NCBI RefSeq assembly: GCF_002874535.1
Contig: NZ_CP025025.1
Coordinates: 775,839-839,838, forward strand
From: Mesobacillus jeotgali
GTDB taxonomy: Bacteria > Bacillota > Bacilli > Bacillales > Cytobacillaceae
Direction of reading: 5' to 3'
DNA length: 64,000 nt
The first letter of the stretch is position 1. Each line of letters starts with the position of its first letter. Made by a program: the position numbers and the translations under genes. Below, piece by piece: positions 8,809-16,912 of the stretch. Under the pieces are notes generated by a model. The model was not told the DNA's origin, made no database searches, and saw only the letters and a program-made list of their open reading frames with translations.

Positions 8809-9028
8809 ATATAATCACCCAATTTTCCATATGTAATATGAACCTATTCTTCCTCTAAATCTCATTCATATGTAAATGGTTCGCTCAGGCGACGGTTAAA
8901 AAACAGTAATGTGGATAATTCTTCCAAAGATGTGTGGCAAGGTTGCTTTAAATGGAACATCTTACGTTCGAATATTTTTTGGTAAAAGCTTCTGACTGCC
9001 ATTTACTTGGGGATGACTCTTAATAAAT

Positions 9029-9063
9029 AAAAAAGACTGAATCACTAGGATCCAGCCTTTTTC
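9029..9063 (-). terminator. Terminator of the MFS gene
   Basis: On the minus strand AGGCTGGATC pairs with GATTCAGTCT (two G-T pairs), followed by TTTTTTATTT. Confidence 0.7.
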
Positions 9064-9073
9064 CGTCTTATTT

Positions 9074-10288
9074 TTAAAAAGTATCTCTAACGAACTGGGG
9101 ATTGCGCTGCATCGATGCAAACAGGACAATGCCGCTTACGAGCAGAAGTCCGCTTGTCAGGACGAATACCGAGGTGAAACCGAAGTATCCTGCAAGAAAA
9201 CCGCCCAGTATTGGACCGACAATGTTCCCGAAGAAACGGAGGCTTGTGTTGTAGCCGAGCACCTCGCCCTGCATTGCCACCGGGGCCTCCTGCCTGATAT
9301 AGGCAACCCTGACAGGGATAATGCCGCCGATGGTAATGCCCAGCAGGAAACGGATCAGGACAAGCTGCCAGATGTTATCCACAAAACCGCCTGGCAGATA
9401 GATGATCGCAGATAAAAACAGGAGCACGACAAGAATTTTAATATAGCCAACCCGGTCGGCAATTTGGCCCCATTTCCGTGCCATTAGCAAATTGCCGAGT
9501 CCTGCTGCCGAAAAGGCGATTCCAGAAAAGAATGCAAGGTTTTCTGGTCCATGCAGCTCTCCCACATATAGCGACAGGATGGGCTGGATACTGAAATGGG
9601 CAATCTGCACAAGCATCGACATGAGCAGGACATTGACCATGATTGGGTTTTTAAAAATATGCTGAAGAACTTCTTTGCGGCTGTAATTCGTTTTTGTTCC
9701 TTTTTTGATATCAATCCTGTATTCCATTACCATGAACACTAACAATCCTGACAGGACGATGAAGGCTGAGGTTGATTGGAAGGTTGCTGCGTAGCCTAGA
9801 GAGTCAGCAAGAATCCCGCCGATCATCGGTCCTAGAAGGGCGCCGGTTATGCTGCCAGTCTGAAGAGTCCCTAAAACCTTTCCGGCCTGTTCCTTTGGTG
9901 TCTGTGTAGAGATCAGGGCCTGTGAAACAGGGATGAAGCCTGAGAATAATCCCATGAACATCCTTAGTAAAAATAATTCCCATACTGAACTGGCTAATCC
10001 TAACAGGAAAACCGAAAATCCCATTCCGAAAGCCATGAAAATCAGGATCATTTTTCGGCCGAACCGGTCCCCCAGCCTGCCGATTGCCGGAGAGAATAGA
10101 AATGCAGTGACGAATGTAATCCCGAACGTCAATCCCGACCAGTTCTGAACATACCTTTCTGAAAAATCACCGAAAGTCTCAATGTACAAGGATAGAAAAG
10201 GCATCACCATTGTCATGCTGCCGGCAATGAAGAAATTCGCGAACCACATGATCATCAAATTCCGTTTTGCCTTTTGCTGCTGGGTCAT
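9074..10288 (-). CDS. MFS multidrug-type efflux transporter
   Basis: A 404-residue major facilitator with 12 predicted membrane segments. The GRLGDRFGRK loop after the second segment is the family motif A, and GALLGPMIGG is the antiporter-type motif C, typical of drug/proton exporters of the MdtG/TetA-like group. The start is ATG with AGAAAGAAGTG upstream. It reads in the same direction as the VOC gene 95 nt upstream, from which a hairpin separates it. The substrate cannot be inferred. Confidence 0.85.
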   Translation of the reverse strand: MTQQQKAKRNLMIMWFANFFIAGSMTMVMPFLSLYIETFGDFSERYVQNWSGLTFGITFVTAFLFSPAIGRLGDRFGRKMILIFMAFGMGFSVFLLGLASSVWELFLLRMFMGLFSGFIPVSQALISTQTPKEQAGKVLGTLQTGSITGALLGPMIGGILADSLGYAATFQSTSAFIVLSGLLVFMVMEYRIDIKKGTKTNYSRKEVLQHIFKNPIMVNVLLMSMLVQIAHFSIQPILSLYVGELHGPENLAFFSGIAFSAAGLGNLLMARKWGQIADRVGYIKILVVLLFLSAIIYLPGGFVDNIWQLVLIRFLLGITIGGIIPVRVAYIRQEAPVAMQGEVLGYNTSLRFFGNIVGPILGGFLAGYFGFTSVFVLTSGLLLVSGIVLFASMQRNPQFVRDTF

Positions 10289-10347
10289 TCCATCAACACT
10301 TCTTTCTCAGTACGAATATTTCGCTTTTCTAAATATGATACCAAATT

Positions 10348-10374
10348 ATTGCTCGATTGAAAACCAATCGAGCA
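10348..10374 (-). terminator. Hairpin between VOC and MFS genes
   Basis: TTGCTCGATTG and CAATCGAGCAA form a perfect 11-bp stem with a 5-nt loop. Only a weak T-rich tail follows on the minus strand, so termination may be partial. Confidence 0.5.
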
Positions 10375-10382
10375 AGCAAAAC

Positions 10383-10757
10383 CTAACTGATCCACTCCAA
10401 TAATTCAATCCTATTGCCAAACGGGTCATCTACATAAATCCTATTTGCGCCTGGAAGCTTATCATCTTCTATGTATTCAACTCCTGCTACAGCAAGGTGC
10501 TCCTTCAATCCTTCAATATTTTCGATTTCAAACGCCGGATGCGCCTTGCGTGCTGGGACAAAAGGCTCCTCTATGCCAATATGGATTTGGCAATTCCCGT
10601 ATTGAAACCATGCTCCGCCCCGCTTTTTCAACTCTGCCGGCTTTTCGACTTCTTCAAACCCTAATATTTCCCCGAAAAATCTCCTGGCCTGCTCTTCTGA
10701 ACCCTTAGGTGCAGCAAGCTGAATGTGGTCTATCGCTTTGAATTTAAACTTCATCAT
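10383..10757 (-). CDS. VOC-family (glyoxalase/dioxygenase fold) protein
   Basis: A 124-residue vicinal-oxygen-chelate protein made of one paired beta-alpha-beta unit. It starts with the typical IDHIQLAAP strand and ends with YVDDPFGNRIELLEW, where the final Glu is a common metal ligand. Such proteins act as glyoxalases, dioxygenases or antibiotic-binding proteins; nothing here decides between them. The ATG follows GGGAGGGATTT. Confidence 0.8.
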   Translation of the reverse strand: MMKFKFKAIDHIQLAAPKGSEEQARRFFGEILGFEEVEKPAELKKRGGAWFQYGNCQIHIGIEEPFVPARKAHPAFEIENIEGLKEHLAVAGVEYIEDDKLPGANRIYVDDPFGNRIELLEWIS

Positions 10758-10925
10758 AAATCCCTCCCTGTTAAAATCTTAATCTAAAAGGAAACATAAG
10801 GAAATAACAAGGTATGAATCTATAAATATAAGTTTTTCTTATCACCGCAAAAAGTAATACAAGCCTGCTTGATTACATATAAATTATTAAAGTTTTGCAC
10901 GTTTTTAAAAGAGGGGGCAATCAGA

Positions 10926-11744
10926 ATGAAGAAAAGATTTCTTGCCATTGTGATGTTGGCAATCATGGCACTCGTAGTGTCGGCATGCGGAACAAGCTCA
11001 GGCGGAGGGGGATCCGACGCCGAAAAGAAGGAATTAAGGGTCGTCACTGATGCAGCATATGCACCATTTGAATACATGGATGGCGACAAAATTGTTGGTT
11101 TTGATATCGATTTTCTGAAGGCTGTGGCGAAAGAAGCAGGATACGAGCTGAAAATCGAAAATGTCGGCTGGGACCCGATTTTTGTGGAAATCAAGAGCGA
11201 GCGAGCTGATCTGGCGGTTTCCTCAATCTCAATCAATGATGAGCGCAAGCAGACATATGACTTTTCGCTGCCATATTTCTTATCCACTAATAAAATCCTT
11301 GTCCGTGAAGACAGCGACATTAAAAGTGCTGCTGACTTGAAGGGCAAGGTTGTAGCTGTCCAAAACGGCACAACCGGGCAGGCAACAATGGATAAGCTCC
11401 TTGGCAAGAACAACGAGGATATCAAGAAATTCGATAACAACAACCTGGCAATCATGGAAATGCTGTCTGGCGGAGCAGATGCAGTCGTAGCAGATAACGG
11501 CGTAGTCGAAGTATATGCCAAAAACAATCCGAATGAAAAACTGAAGGTCATTGAAGACAGCGACAGCTTCGAGGCAGAATACTATGGAATCCTGTTCCCG
11601 AAAGGCACCGATCTGAAGGCGGACTTCGATAAAGCAATCAAGAAAATCGTCGAGAATGGCACATATGAAAAAATCTATCAAGAATGGTTCGGCCAAGATC
11701 CAAATATGGAAATGCTGAAGGCGGAACAGGAAGCATCAGAATAA
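10926..11744 (+). CDS. Amino-acid ABC importer, substrate-binding lipoprotein
   Basis: A 272-residue family-3 solute-binding protein with a lipoprotein signal (VVSAC, lipidated Cys21). ELRVVTDAAYAPFEYMD and the later VGFDIDFLKAVAKEAG stretch are the polar amino-acid binding signature. It belongs with the permease and ATPase downstream; B. subtilis ArtP/YqiX-type arginine binders are the closest kind I recognise, but the bound amino acid is not proven. The ATG at 10926 follows AGAGGGGGC; the in-frame extension to 10869 lacks a ribosome-binding site. A terminator separates it from the permease. Confidence 0.88.
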   Translation: MKKRFLAIVMLAIMALVVSACGTSSGGGGSDAEKKELRVVTDAAYAPFEYMDGDKIVGFDIDFLKAVAKEAGYELKIENVGWDPIFVEIKSERADLAVSSISINDERKQTYDFSLPYFLSTNKILVREDSDIKSAADLKGKVVAVQNGTTGQATMDKLLGKNNEDIKKFDNNNLAIMEMLSGGADAVVADNGVVEVYAKNNPNEKLKVIEDSDSFEAEYYGILFPKGTDLKADFDKAIKKIVENGTYEKIYQEWFGQDPNMEMLKAEQEASE

Positions 11745-11769
11745 CCTCATAAACAATGAATCTTCGATG

Positions 11770-11807
11770 ATGCGTAACTCTTGAAAACAGCGTTACGCAT
11801 TTTTTTG
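11770..11807 (+). terminator. Terminator after the amino-acid binding protein
   Basis: ATGCGTAAC pairs with GTTACGCAT, followed by T7. The next two genes therefore probably depend on read-through or on a promoter in 11810-11980. Confidence 0.85.
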
Positions 11808-11811
11808 TAGA

Positions 11812-11876
11812 GCTCTTTTCATAAACTTTGATGCTTTCACAGACTTATAATGCAATTTCGTCATATCGAAAAGAGC
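11812..11876. repeat. Inverted repeat in the importer leader
   Basis: GCTCTTTTC (11812-11820) and GAAAAGAGC (11868-11876) are a perfect 9-bp inverted repeat with a 47-nt interval that contains a TATAAT hexamer (11846-11851). It may be chance, or mark an internal promoter for the permease and ATPase. Confidence 0.3.
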
Positions 11877-11980
11877 CCGATGTCTTTTAGTTGCAAGAAA
11901 TGTTCGAAAACCAACAGTCAATGTGATTGTAAACTTCATCAAAATCTAGTCCCAGGCCTCGGGGCTTTGGAGGGCAAGCT

Positions 11981-12637
11981 ATGGATTTTCGTTTTGATAT
12001 TATTGTTGAATATTCTCCTTATCTAGTAAAAGGCACGCTTCTTACAATTGGACTATCATTGGCGGGGATTTTAATCGGGACAATCCTCGGCCTGTTCATC
12101 GGGCTTGGCAAAATACAGCGCCGAAAACTGCTGACCTGGCCTTTTGTCTGGTATATTACTTTCTTCCGGGGAACCCCGTTATTTGTGCAAATATTGCTGA
12201 TTCATTTTGGTGTCGTCCCCATGCTCATAGGGGAGACAAATGGGATTGTTGCGACCATCATCGCCCTGTCCCTAAATGCGGCGGCGTATATCGCAGAGAT
12301 TTTCAGGGCAGGAATCCAGTCGATCGACCGCGGGCAGATGGAAGCCGCCCGCTCGCTTGGAATGACCCATGTCCAGGCGATGAGGTATGTCATTTTACCG
12401 CAGGCCTTCAAGCGGATGATTCCTCCTCTTGGAAATGAATTCATCGTGCTTATTAAGGAATCATCACTAGCCGCCATTGTCGCGACTCCTGAAATCATGT
12501 ACTGGGGCCGGGCGATGGCAGGCCAGTATTATCGCGTATGGGAACCATACCTCACCGCAGCAGTCATATATCTCATCCTGACACTCTCGCTTAGCTTTTT
12601 ACTAAATCTCCTTGAAAGAAGGCTGAAAACAGAATGA
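11981..12637 (+). CDS. Amino-acid ABC importer, permease
   Basis: A 218-residue HisM/GlnP-type permease with about five membrane segments. The EAA loop ([20 protein letters not shown]) that docks the ATPase is complete, and [10 protein letters not shown] is the usual family motif. It overlaps the ATPase gene by 4 nt (ATGA), indicating translational coupling. The start ATG has GGAGGGCAAGCT upstream. Confidence 0.9.
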   Translation: MDFRFDIIVEYSPYLVKGTLLTIGLSLAGILIGTILGLFIGLGKIQRRKLLTWPFVWYITFFRGTPLFVQILLIHFGVVPMLIGETNGIVATIIALSLNAAAYIAEIFRAGIQSIDRGQMEAARSLGMTHVQAMRYVILPQAFKRMIPPLGNEFIVLIKESSLAAIVATPEIMYWGRAMAGQYYRVWEPYLTAAVIYLILTLSLSFLLNLLERRLKTE

Positions 12638-13356
12638 TCAAAGTCGCTAATCTGCAAAAATCATTTGGCAGCCATAAAGTTTTGAATGGAATAAATGTTG
12701 AGGTACAGCCACAGGAGGTCGTCGTGGTCATCGGTCCATCAGGTTCCGGTAAATCAACCTTCCTCCGCTGCATAAACCTGCTCGAGACGATTACGGAGGG
12801 GCATGTGCTGATCGAGGACATAGACATTACGGATAAGGGTACGGACATCAACAAAGTTCGCGAAGAGGTCGGAATGGTATTCCAGCATTTCAACCTGTTC
12901 CCGCATAAGACTGTGATTGAAAACATCATGCTGGCGCCCCTGAAGGTAAGAGGCGTTGCGGAACAGCAGGCAAGGGCAAAAGGGATGGAGCTGCTGAAAA
13001 AGGTAGGGCTAGAGGATAAAGCAGAAGCCTACCCGGATTCACTTTCCGGCGGGCAAAAGCAGAGGGTGGCAATCGCACGCGCCCTTGCGATGGAGCCAAA
13101 AATCATGCTGTTCGATGAACCAACCTCAGCCCTCGATCCAGAAATGGTCGGGGAAGTATTAGAGGTAATAAAACAACTTGCGCGCGAAGGGATGACGATG
13201 GTCGTCGTCACCCACGAAATGGGCTTTGCACGCGAAGTCGGTGACCGTGTCATCTTCATGGACGGCGGATTGGTCGTGGAAGAAAACAAGCCAGATGAGA
13301 TTTTCGAAAACCCGCAGCATGAGCGGACGAAAGCCTTTTTGAGTAAGGTGTTGTAA
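12634..13356 (+). CDS. Amino-acid ABC importer, ATPase
   Basis: A 240-residue GlnQ/ArtM-class ATPase with all motifs: Walker [10 protein letters not shown] near residue 33, Q-loop [10 protein letters not shown], signature LSGGQKQR, Walker [14 protein letters not shown] and switch histidine in VVVTHEMGF. It energises the amino-acid importer with the preceding permease and the lipoprotein encoded at 10.9 kb. Confidence 0.92.
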   Translation: MIKVANLQKSFGSHKVLNGINVEVQPQEVVVVIGPSGSGKSTFLRCINLLETITEGHVLIEDIDITDKGTDINKVREEVGMVFQHFNLFPHKTVIENIMLAPLKVRGVAEQQARAKGMELLKKVGLEDKAEAYPDSLSGGQKQRVAIARALAMEPKIMLFDEPTSALDPEMVGEVLEVIKQLAREGMTMVVVTHEMGFAREVGDRVIFMDGGLVVEENKPDEIFENPQHERTKAFLSKVL

Positions 13357-13362
13357 TATGAG

Positions 13363-13400
13363 AAAGAAAGCCCGATTTTATAGTCGAGGCTTCTTTTTTT
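13363..13400 (+). terminator. Terminator of the amino-acid importer operon
   Basis: GAAAGCCCGA and TCGAGGCTTC form a slightly imperfect stem followed by TTTTTTT. Confidence 0.75.
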
Positions 13401-13423
13401 ATAAACTTAATTAAATTTGGTTC

Positions 13424-13612
13424 AACCGGAGATGAAAATTGTGTAACCGGAGATAAATCAGCTGCAACTGGAGATAAAATTTGTTTAACCGGAGGTAAAT
13501 CGGCTGCAACCGGAAATAAAAGTGAGGCAATCGTAAATAAATTAGCTGCAAACGTTAATAAAAAGTCTGTAACCGTTAATAAACTTCATCAACTGGAAAT
13601 AACCATCAGGAT
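13424..13612 (+). repeat. Array of nine 21-bp units, AACCGGAGATAAA type
   Basis: Units start at 13424, 13445, 13466, 13487, 13508, 13529, 13550, 13571 and 13591: seven steps of exactly 21 bp and one of 20. Each unit starts with a GC-centred core (AACCGG, AACTGG, AATCGT, AAACGT or AACCGT) followed by A/T-rich ATAAA and a variable end. Sequence varies far more than spacing. The array fills the gap between two operons; degenerate ACTGGT-containing sequence continues to about 13665. Confidence 0.85.
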
Positions 13613-13728
13613 ACTGGTAGGTTTACTGGTAATAACCCCAAATTTCGTCATCCTACCGGTCTAATATCACCATTCATGGTTATAGGGCGGGGAAACCGTC
13701 CGTTTTTCATAATTTATCCAATTAGCGC

Positions 13729-13777
13729 TTGCCAAAACTAATAACATTAGTTAAAATAAAACTAACGATATTAGTTT
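13729..13777 (+). promoter_or_regulatory. Promoter overlapped by two ACTAA palindromes
   Basis: TTGCCA (13729-13734), 17 nt, TAAAAT (13752-13757) is a good sigma-A promoter. ACTAATAACATTAGT (13737-13751) fills the spacer, and AAACTAACGATATTAGTTT (13759-13777) covers the start region. Both palindromes share ACTAA half-sites. They are placed to block transcription and are the obvious operators for the TetR-type repressor encoded as second gene of this operon. Confidence 0.75.
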
Positions 13778-13793
13778 TAGGGGGGGCAATAAA

Positions 13794-14501
13794 ATGAGAG
13801 TGATCAAAGAGGGGTTTTTATATCAGCTTACGTTCATGCCAAGGTTTTTTCCTGTCAATTGTTATTTTATCGAGGAGGAGGATGGTCTGACTTTAATTGA
13901 TGCGGCGCTACCGTATAGCGCAAAGCCGATTTTGCAGGCAGCTGAAAAAATCGGAAAACAAATCAAACGGATTATTTTGACCCATGCTCATGGCGATCAC
14001 ATTGGCGCACTTGATGAGCTGAAAGCTAAACTGGGTGTTCCGGTTTATATTTCTGATCGCGATGCGCGCCTTTTAGCCGGTGATACATCTCTTGACTCAA
14101 CCGAACTTCAGACACCGATTCGCGGCGGCGTACCAAAGAACATCAAAACAAGTCCGGATATACTTATAAAGGAAGGGGATCATATCGGTTCTTTGCTGGC
14201 AATCTCAACTCCAGGGCATACCCCGGGATCGATGTCATTCCTTGACCAGAGAACAAATATGCTGATAGCGGGTGATGCATTCCAAACTAGGGGAGGAACA
14301 GCCGTGTCTGGTGTGACCATACCGTGGTTTCCTTTTCCGGCAATGGCTACATGGAACAAAGAAACAGCCTTGCATAGCGCCCGGAAAATTCATGAGCTAA
14401 ACCCAAGCCTGCTGGCTGTGGGGCACGGGGAATTGCTTCGAGATCCTGGAGCAATTATTGAAAAAGCCATCCAAAAAGCTGAAGAAGCTTTTACAAAATA
14501 A
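13794..14501 (+). CDS. MBL-fold metallo-hydrolase
   Basis: A 235-residue metallo-beta-lactamase-fold protein. THAHGDH at residues 63-69 is the HxHxDH metal site, STPGHTPGSMSF supplies the third histidine and IAGDAFQ the bridging aspartate. Such proteins hydrolyse lactones, thioesters or glyoxylate adducts; the substrate here is unknown. It is the first gene of an operon with a TetR regulator 13 nt downstream, which suggests that the regulator senses the hydrolase substrate or a related toxic compound. Confidence 0.85.
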   Translation: MRVIKEGFLYQLTFMPRFFPVNCYFIEEEDGLTLIDAALPYSAKPILQAAEKIGKQIKRIILTHAHGDHIGALDELKAKLGVPVYISDRDARLLAGDTSLDSTELQTPIRGGVPKNIKTSPDILIKEGDHIGSLLAISTPGHTPGSMSFLDQRTNMLIAGDAFQTRGGTAVSGVTIPWFPFPAMATWNKETALHSARKIHELNPSLLAVGHGELLRDPGAIIEKAIQKAEEAFTK

Positions 14502-14514
14502 AGGAGTAAGAAAT

Positions 14515-15084
14515 ATGTCACCAAGACCGAAAATTGCGCTTGATAAAAATACGATTATGATCGCAGCAGCTGAGCTAGCGAATGTGCATGGAAGTGAATA
14601 TGTAACCCTTGCAATGCTGGCCAAGAAGCTCAACATTAAATCGCCTTCATTATACAATCACTTTGATGGCCTGCCGGGTATTAAAAGGGAAATGGCCATT
14701 TTTTCACTACAGAAACTGTACATTAGCCTTGAGGAGGAAGCAGAGGGCAAAGCTCATGGGGAAGAAGCAGTATTGGCATTAAGCCAGGCGTATTTAACCT
14801 TTGCAAGAACAAATCCGGGACTGTACGAGTTCGCATTATCAGCACCAGCCCCTTCAGATGAGCAGGTTCATGAGGCTGGCAAAAAAATCGTTGAACTCGT
14901 CGTTTCTGCTATTGGACCTTTTGACCTTTCAGATGAGGAAGCAATCCATGCTGTCCGAGGTTTGAGAAGCTTGATGCATGGATTTGCATCACTGGAACAA
15001 AGAAGGGGGTTCGGGATGCCGCTGAATCTGGATGAAAGTTACCAGCTCGCAGTCGCAGCCTTTATCAAAGGCTTGAAAAAATAA
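14515..15084 (+). CDS. TetR-family transcriptional regulator
   Basis: A 189-residue TetR/AcrR protein. The N-terminal helix-turn-helix is VTLAMLAKKLNIKSPSLYNH (about residues 30-50); the C-terminal half resembles the WHG ligand-binding domain, with FARTNPGLYEFALSAP. The ATG at 14515 follows AAAGGAGTAAGAAAT, whereas the TTG-started extension lies inside the MBL gene. It probably represses its own operon through the two ACTAA palindromes upstream of the first gene. Confidence 0.88.
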   Translation: MSPRPKIALDKNTIMIAAAELANVHGSEYVTLAMLAKKLNIKSPSLYNHFDGLPGIKREMAIFSLQKLYISLEEEAEGKAHGEEAVLALSQAYLTFARTNPGLYEFALSAPAPSDEQVHEAGKKIVELVVSAIGPFDLSDEEAIHAVRGLRSLMHGFASLEQRRGFGMPLNLDESYQLAVAAFIKGLKK

Positions 15085-15170
15085 AGCTAATTTTCATCTT
15101 CTGAAATAGATTCGAAAGCGACTCATATACATATGTATAGATGCAACTTTGAAAGAACAGGAGGCGCACT

Positions 15171-16361
15171 ATGGATATATATGTGAGAAGAGGAGATTCA
15201 TTTTGGTATTTCAGTAATTTGTTCAACATCCCTCTCCAGTTAATCATAGATTCCAACCGTGATATCGATCCGAATGCTCTGGATGTGGGGCAGACGGTTA
15301 GGATTCCTGGTTTTGCAGCGGTGGATTACCGGATCCGTGCAGGGGATACTCTTTGGAAGATTGCCCAAAGCAGAAATTTACAGGTGGATGCACTGCTGCT
15401 GGCAAACCGAAATATTAACCCAAACGGTTTGTACATCGGACAGATGATCAAGGTCCCATTAAGAATTACCTGGAGAATTGTCCAGGGGAAAAAGAATTAT
15501 GATTATGCCTCACTGATGAGTGATTTGCGACGATTGGAAAATGTATATCCTTTCATGAGAGTGCCTTCGATTGGCAACTCAGTTTTAGGAAAAAGTATTC
15601 CGGAAACTCTGATTGGGAACGGAAATAAACGGGTTCACTATAATGGATCGTTCCATGCCAATGAATGGATCACCACTCCCATCATCATGACTTTTCTGAA
15701 CGACTATCTTTTGGCTTTGACAAATAAGTCCTCCATTCGCGGACTGTCCATGCAGAATTTCTATGGACAGACAACATTATCGATTGTGCCGATGGTCAAT
15801 CCTGATGGAGTCAATCTTGTGCTCAATGGGCCGCCTGAAGCAGAGCCATGGAATGAAAGAGTAGTAGAATTAAATAGAGGAAGCCAGGATTTCAGCGGAT
15901 GGAAGGCCAATATCAGAGGTGTGGACCTGAACGACCAGTTCCCGGCAAAATGGGAGCTTGAAAAAGAACGCAATCCAAGTCAGCCTGGCCCGAGGGACTA
16001 TGTTGGGCCAAACCCATTATCCGAGCCAGAAGCGGTTGCGATGGCAGAAATGACGAGAAGGCGCGATTTTGCCCGGGTTCTGGCTTTCCATACGCAGGGA
16101 GAAGTCATTTACTGGGGCTTTGAAAATCTTGAGCCGCCTGAATCAGAAACAATGGTCAATGAATTTGCCAGGGTGAGCGGTTACCAGCCGGTAAAAACTA
16201 TCGAGAGCTATGCTGGCTATAAAGATTGGTTCATCCAGGATTGGCGCCGCCCGGGCTTTACCGTCGAGCTTGGCTTCGGAATAAACCCGCTGCCGCTATC
16301 GCAATTCGATGAGATTTATGAAGAAGCATTGGGGATTTTCCTTGCAGGACTTTATCTATGA
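15171..16361 (+). CDS. LysM-M14 peptidase, gamma-D-glutamyl-diamino acid endopeptidase type
   Basis: A 396-residue protein with two N-terminal LysM domains (about residues 2-46 and 51-97; RAGDTLWKIAQ is typical) and a zinc carboxypeptidase M14 domain from about residue 105. Zinc ligands are visible as H162 and E165 (FHANEW) and H307 (AFHTQGE); the catalytic Glu is in FTVELGFG near the C-terminus. The architecture matches endopeptidase I of Lysinibacillus sphaericus and B. subtilis YqgT, which cut gamma-D-Glu-diaminopimelate bonds of peptidoglycan peptides. There is no signal peptide, as in YqgT, so it may act in spore germination or muropeptide recycling. Confidence 0.88.
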   Translation: MDIYVRRGDSFWYFSNLFNIPLQLIIDSNRDIDPNALDVGQTVRIPGFAAVDYRIRAGDTLWKIAQSRNLQVDALLLANRNINPNGLYIGQMIKVPLRITWRIVQGKKNYDYASLMSDLRRLENVYPFMRVPSIGNSVLGKSIPETLIGNGNKRVHYNGSFHANEWITTPIIMTFLNDYLLALTNKSSIRGLSMQNFYGQTTLSIVPMVNPDGVNLVLNGPPEAEPWNERVVELNRGSQDFSGWKANIRGVDLNDQFPAKWELEKERNPSQPGPRDYVGPNPLSEPEAVAMAEMTRRRDFARVLAFHTQGEVIYWGFENLEPPESETMVNEFARVSGYQPVKTIESYAGYKDWFIQDWRRPGFTVELGFGINPLPLSQFDEIYEEALGIFLAGLYL

Positions 16362-16367
16362 AAATGC

Positions 16368-16396
16368 AGATCACCTGAAAAGGTGGTCTTTTTCTA
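16368..16396 (+). terminator. Terminator after LysM-M14 gene
   Basis: GATCACC and GGTGGTC pair around TGAAAA and are followed by TTTTTCT. Confidence 0.75.
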
Positions 16397-16448
16397 TATC
16401 AGCATCTGGATTTATCTGGTAAAATGAAAAGTGTGAGGGGGGATTTAG

Positions 16449-16874
16449 TTGACTTATTCAGGTAGGGCGCCAATATACATAATATCTTCATTGTTAGTTG
16501 TTATGCCTTTCTCAGCAAACTTCAACAGGTTCTTTCAATTACTGATTCCGATCGCTTTAGTTCTTATTATTTATCTGCGATTTCATTTAACGTTAACATC
16601 TCACCAGTTTGAATATAAAATAACTATCTCCAATATTACAATATACCGAAAAATCTTTACATCTGAGAATATCAAAAAAATAAAGTTCGGCAGGATTGGC
16701 TGGACGACGAAGAATGCAGTGGTAAAGGTTAGGGGAGGCTTCAATTTTAGTGTTGCCTACTTTAACAGCGAACAATTGATACGGGAGCTTGAAGAATTCG
16801 CTCTGGCAAATCATATCGAAATTCAAAAGACGAGGGACTATCAGCTTCTGGAAAAATACTATACACATAGCTAA
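16449..16874 (+). CDS. Small membrane protein, PH-like C-terminal half
   Basis: A 141-residue protein with two hydrophobic segments in the first 50 residues, then a predicted beta-rich region (ITISNITIYRKIF, KIKFGRIGWTTKNAVVKVRG) resembling bacterial PH-like domains. I do not recognise a named family. The start is TTG, justified by GAGGGGGGATTTAG directly upstream. It faces the secreted M14 peptidase gene across a shared terminator. Confidence 0.65.
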   Translation: MTYSGRAPIYIISSLLVVMPFSANFNRFFQLLIPIALVLIIYLRFHLTLTSHQFEYKITISNITIYRKIFTSENIKKIKFGRIGWTTKNAVVKVRGGFNFSVAYFNSEQLIRELEEFALANHIEIQKTRDYQLLEKYYTHS

Positions 16875-16876
16875 CA

Positions 16877-16905
16877 AAAGCATCGGACAGAGGCCCGATG
16901 CTTTT
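16877..16905. terminator. Bidirectional terminator
   Basis: AAAGCATCGG and CCCGATGCTTTT form a stem between two convergent genes and have A/T tails on both sides. Confidence 0.8.
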
Positions 16906-16912
16906 ATCATAT

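Noticed and set aside
8809..9028. Search for an Fnr site before the formate/nitrite channel
   Set aside because: No TGTGA-N6-TCACA or single-mismatch version was found on either strand.
10813..10832. Possible arginine-repressor (AhrC) box before the amino-acid importer
   Set aside because: Only the left half (ATGAAT) agrees with the consensus as I recall it; the right half does not.
10758..10925. Search for a T-box or lysine riboswitch before the amino-acid importer
   Set aside because: The T-box GGGTGG motif, a specifier loop and a terminator are all absent.
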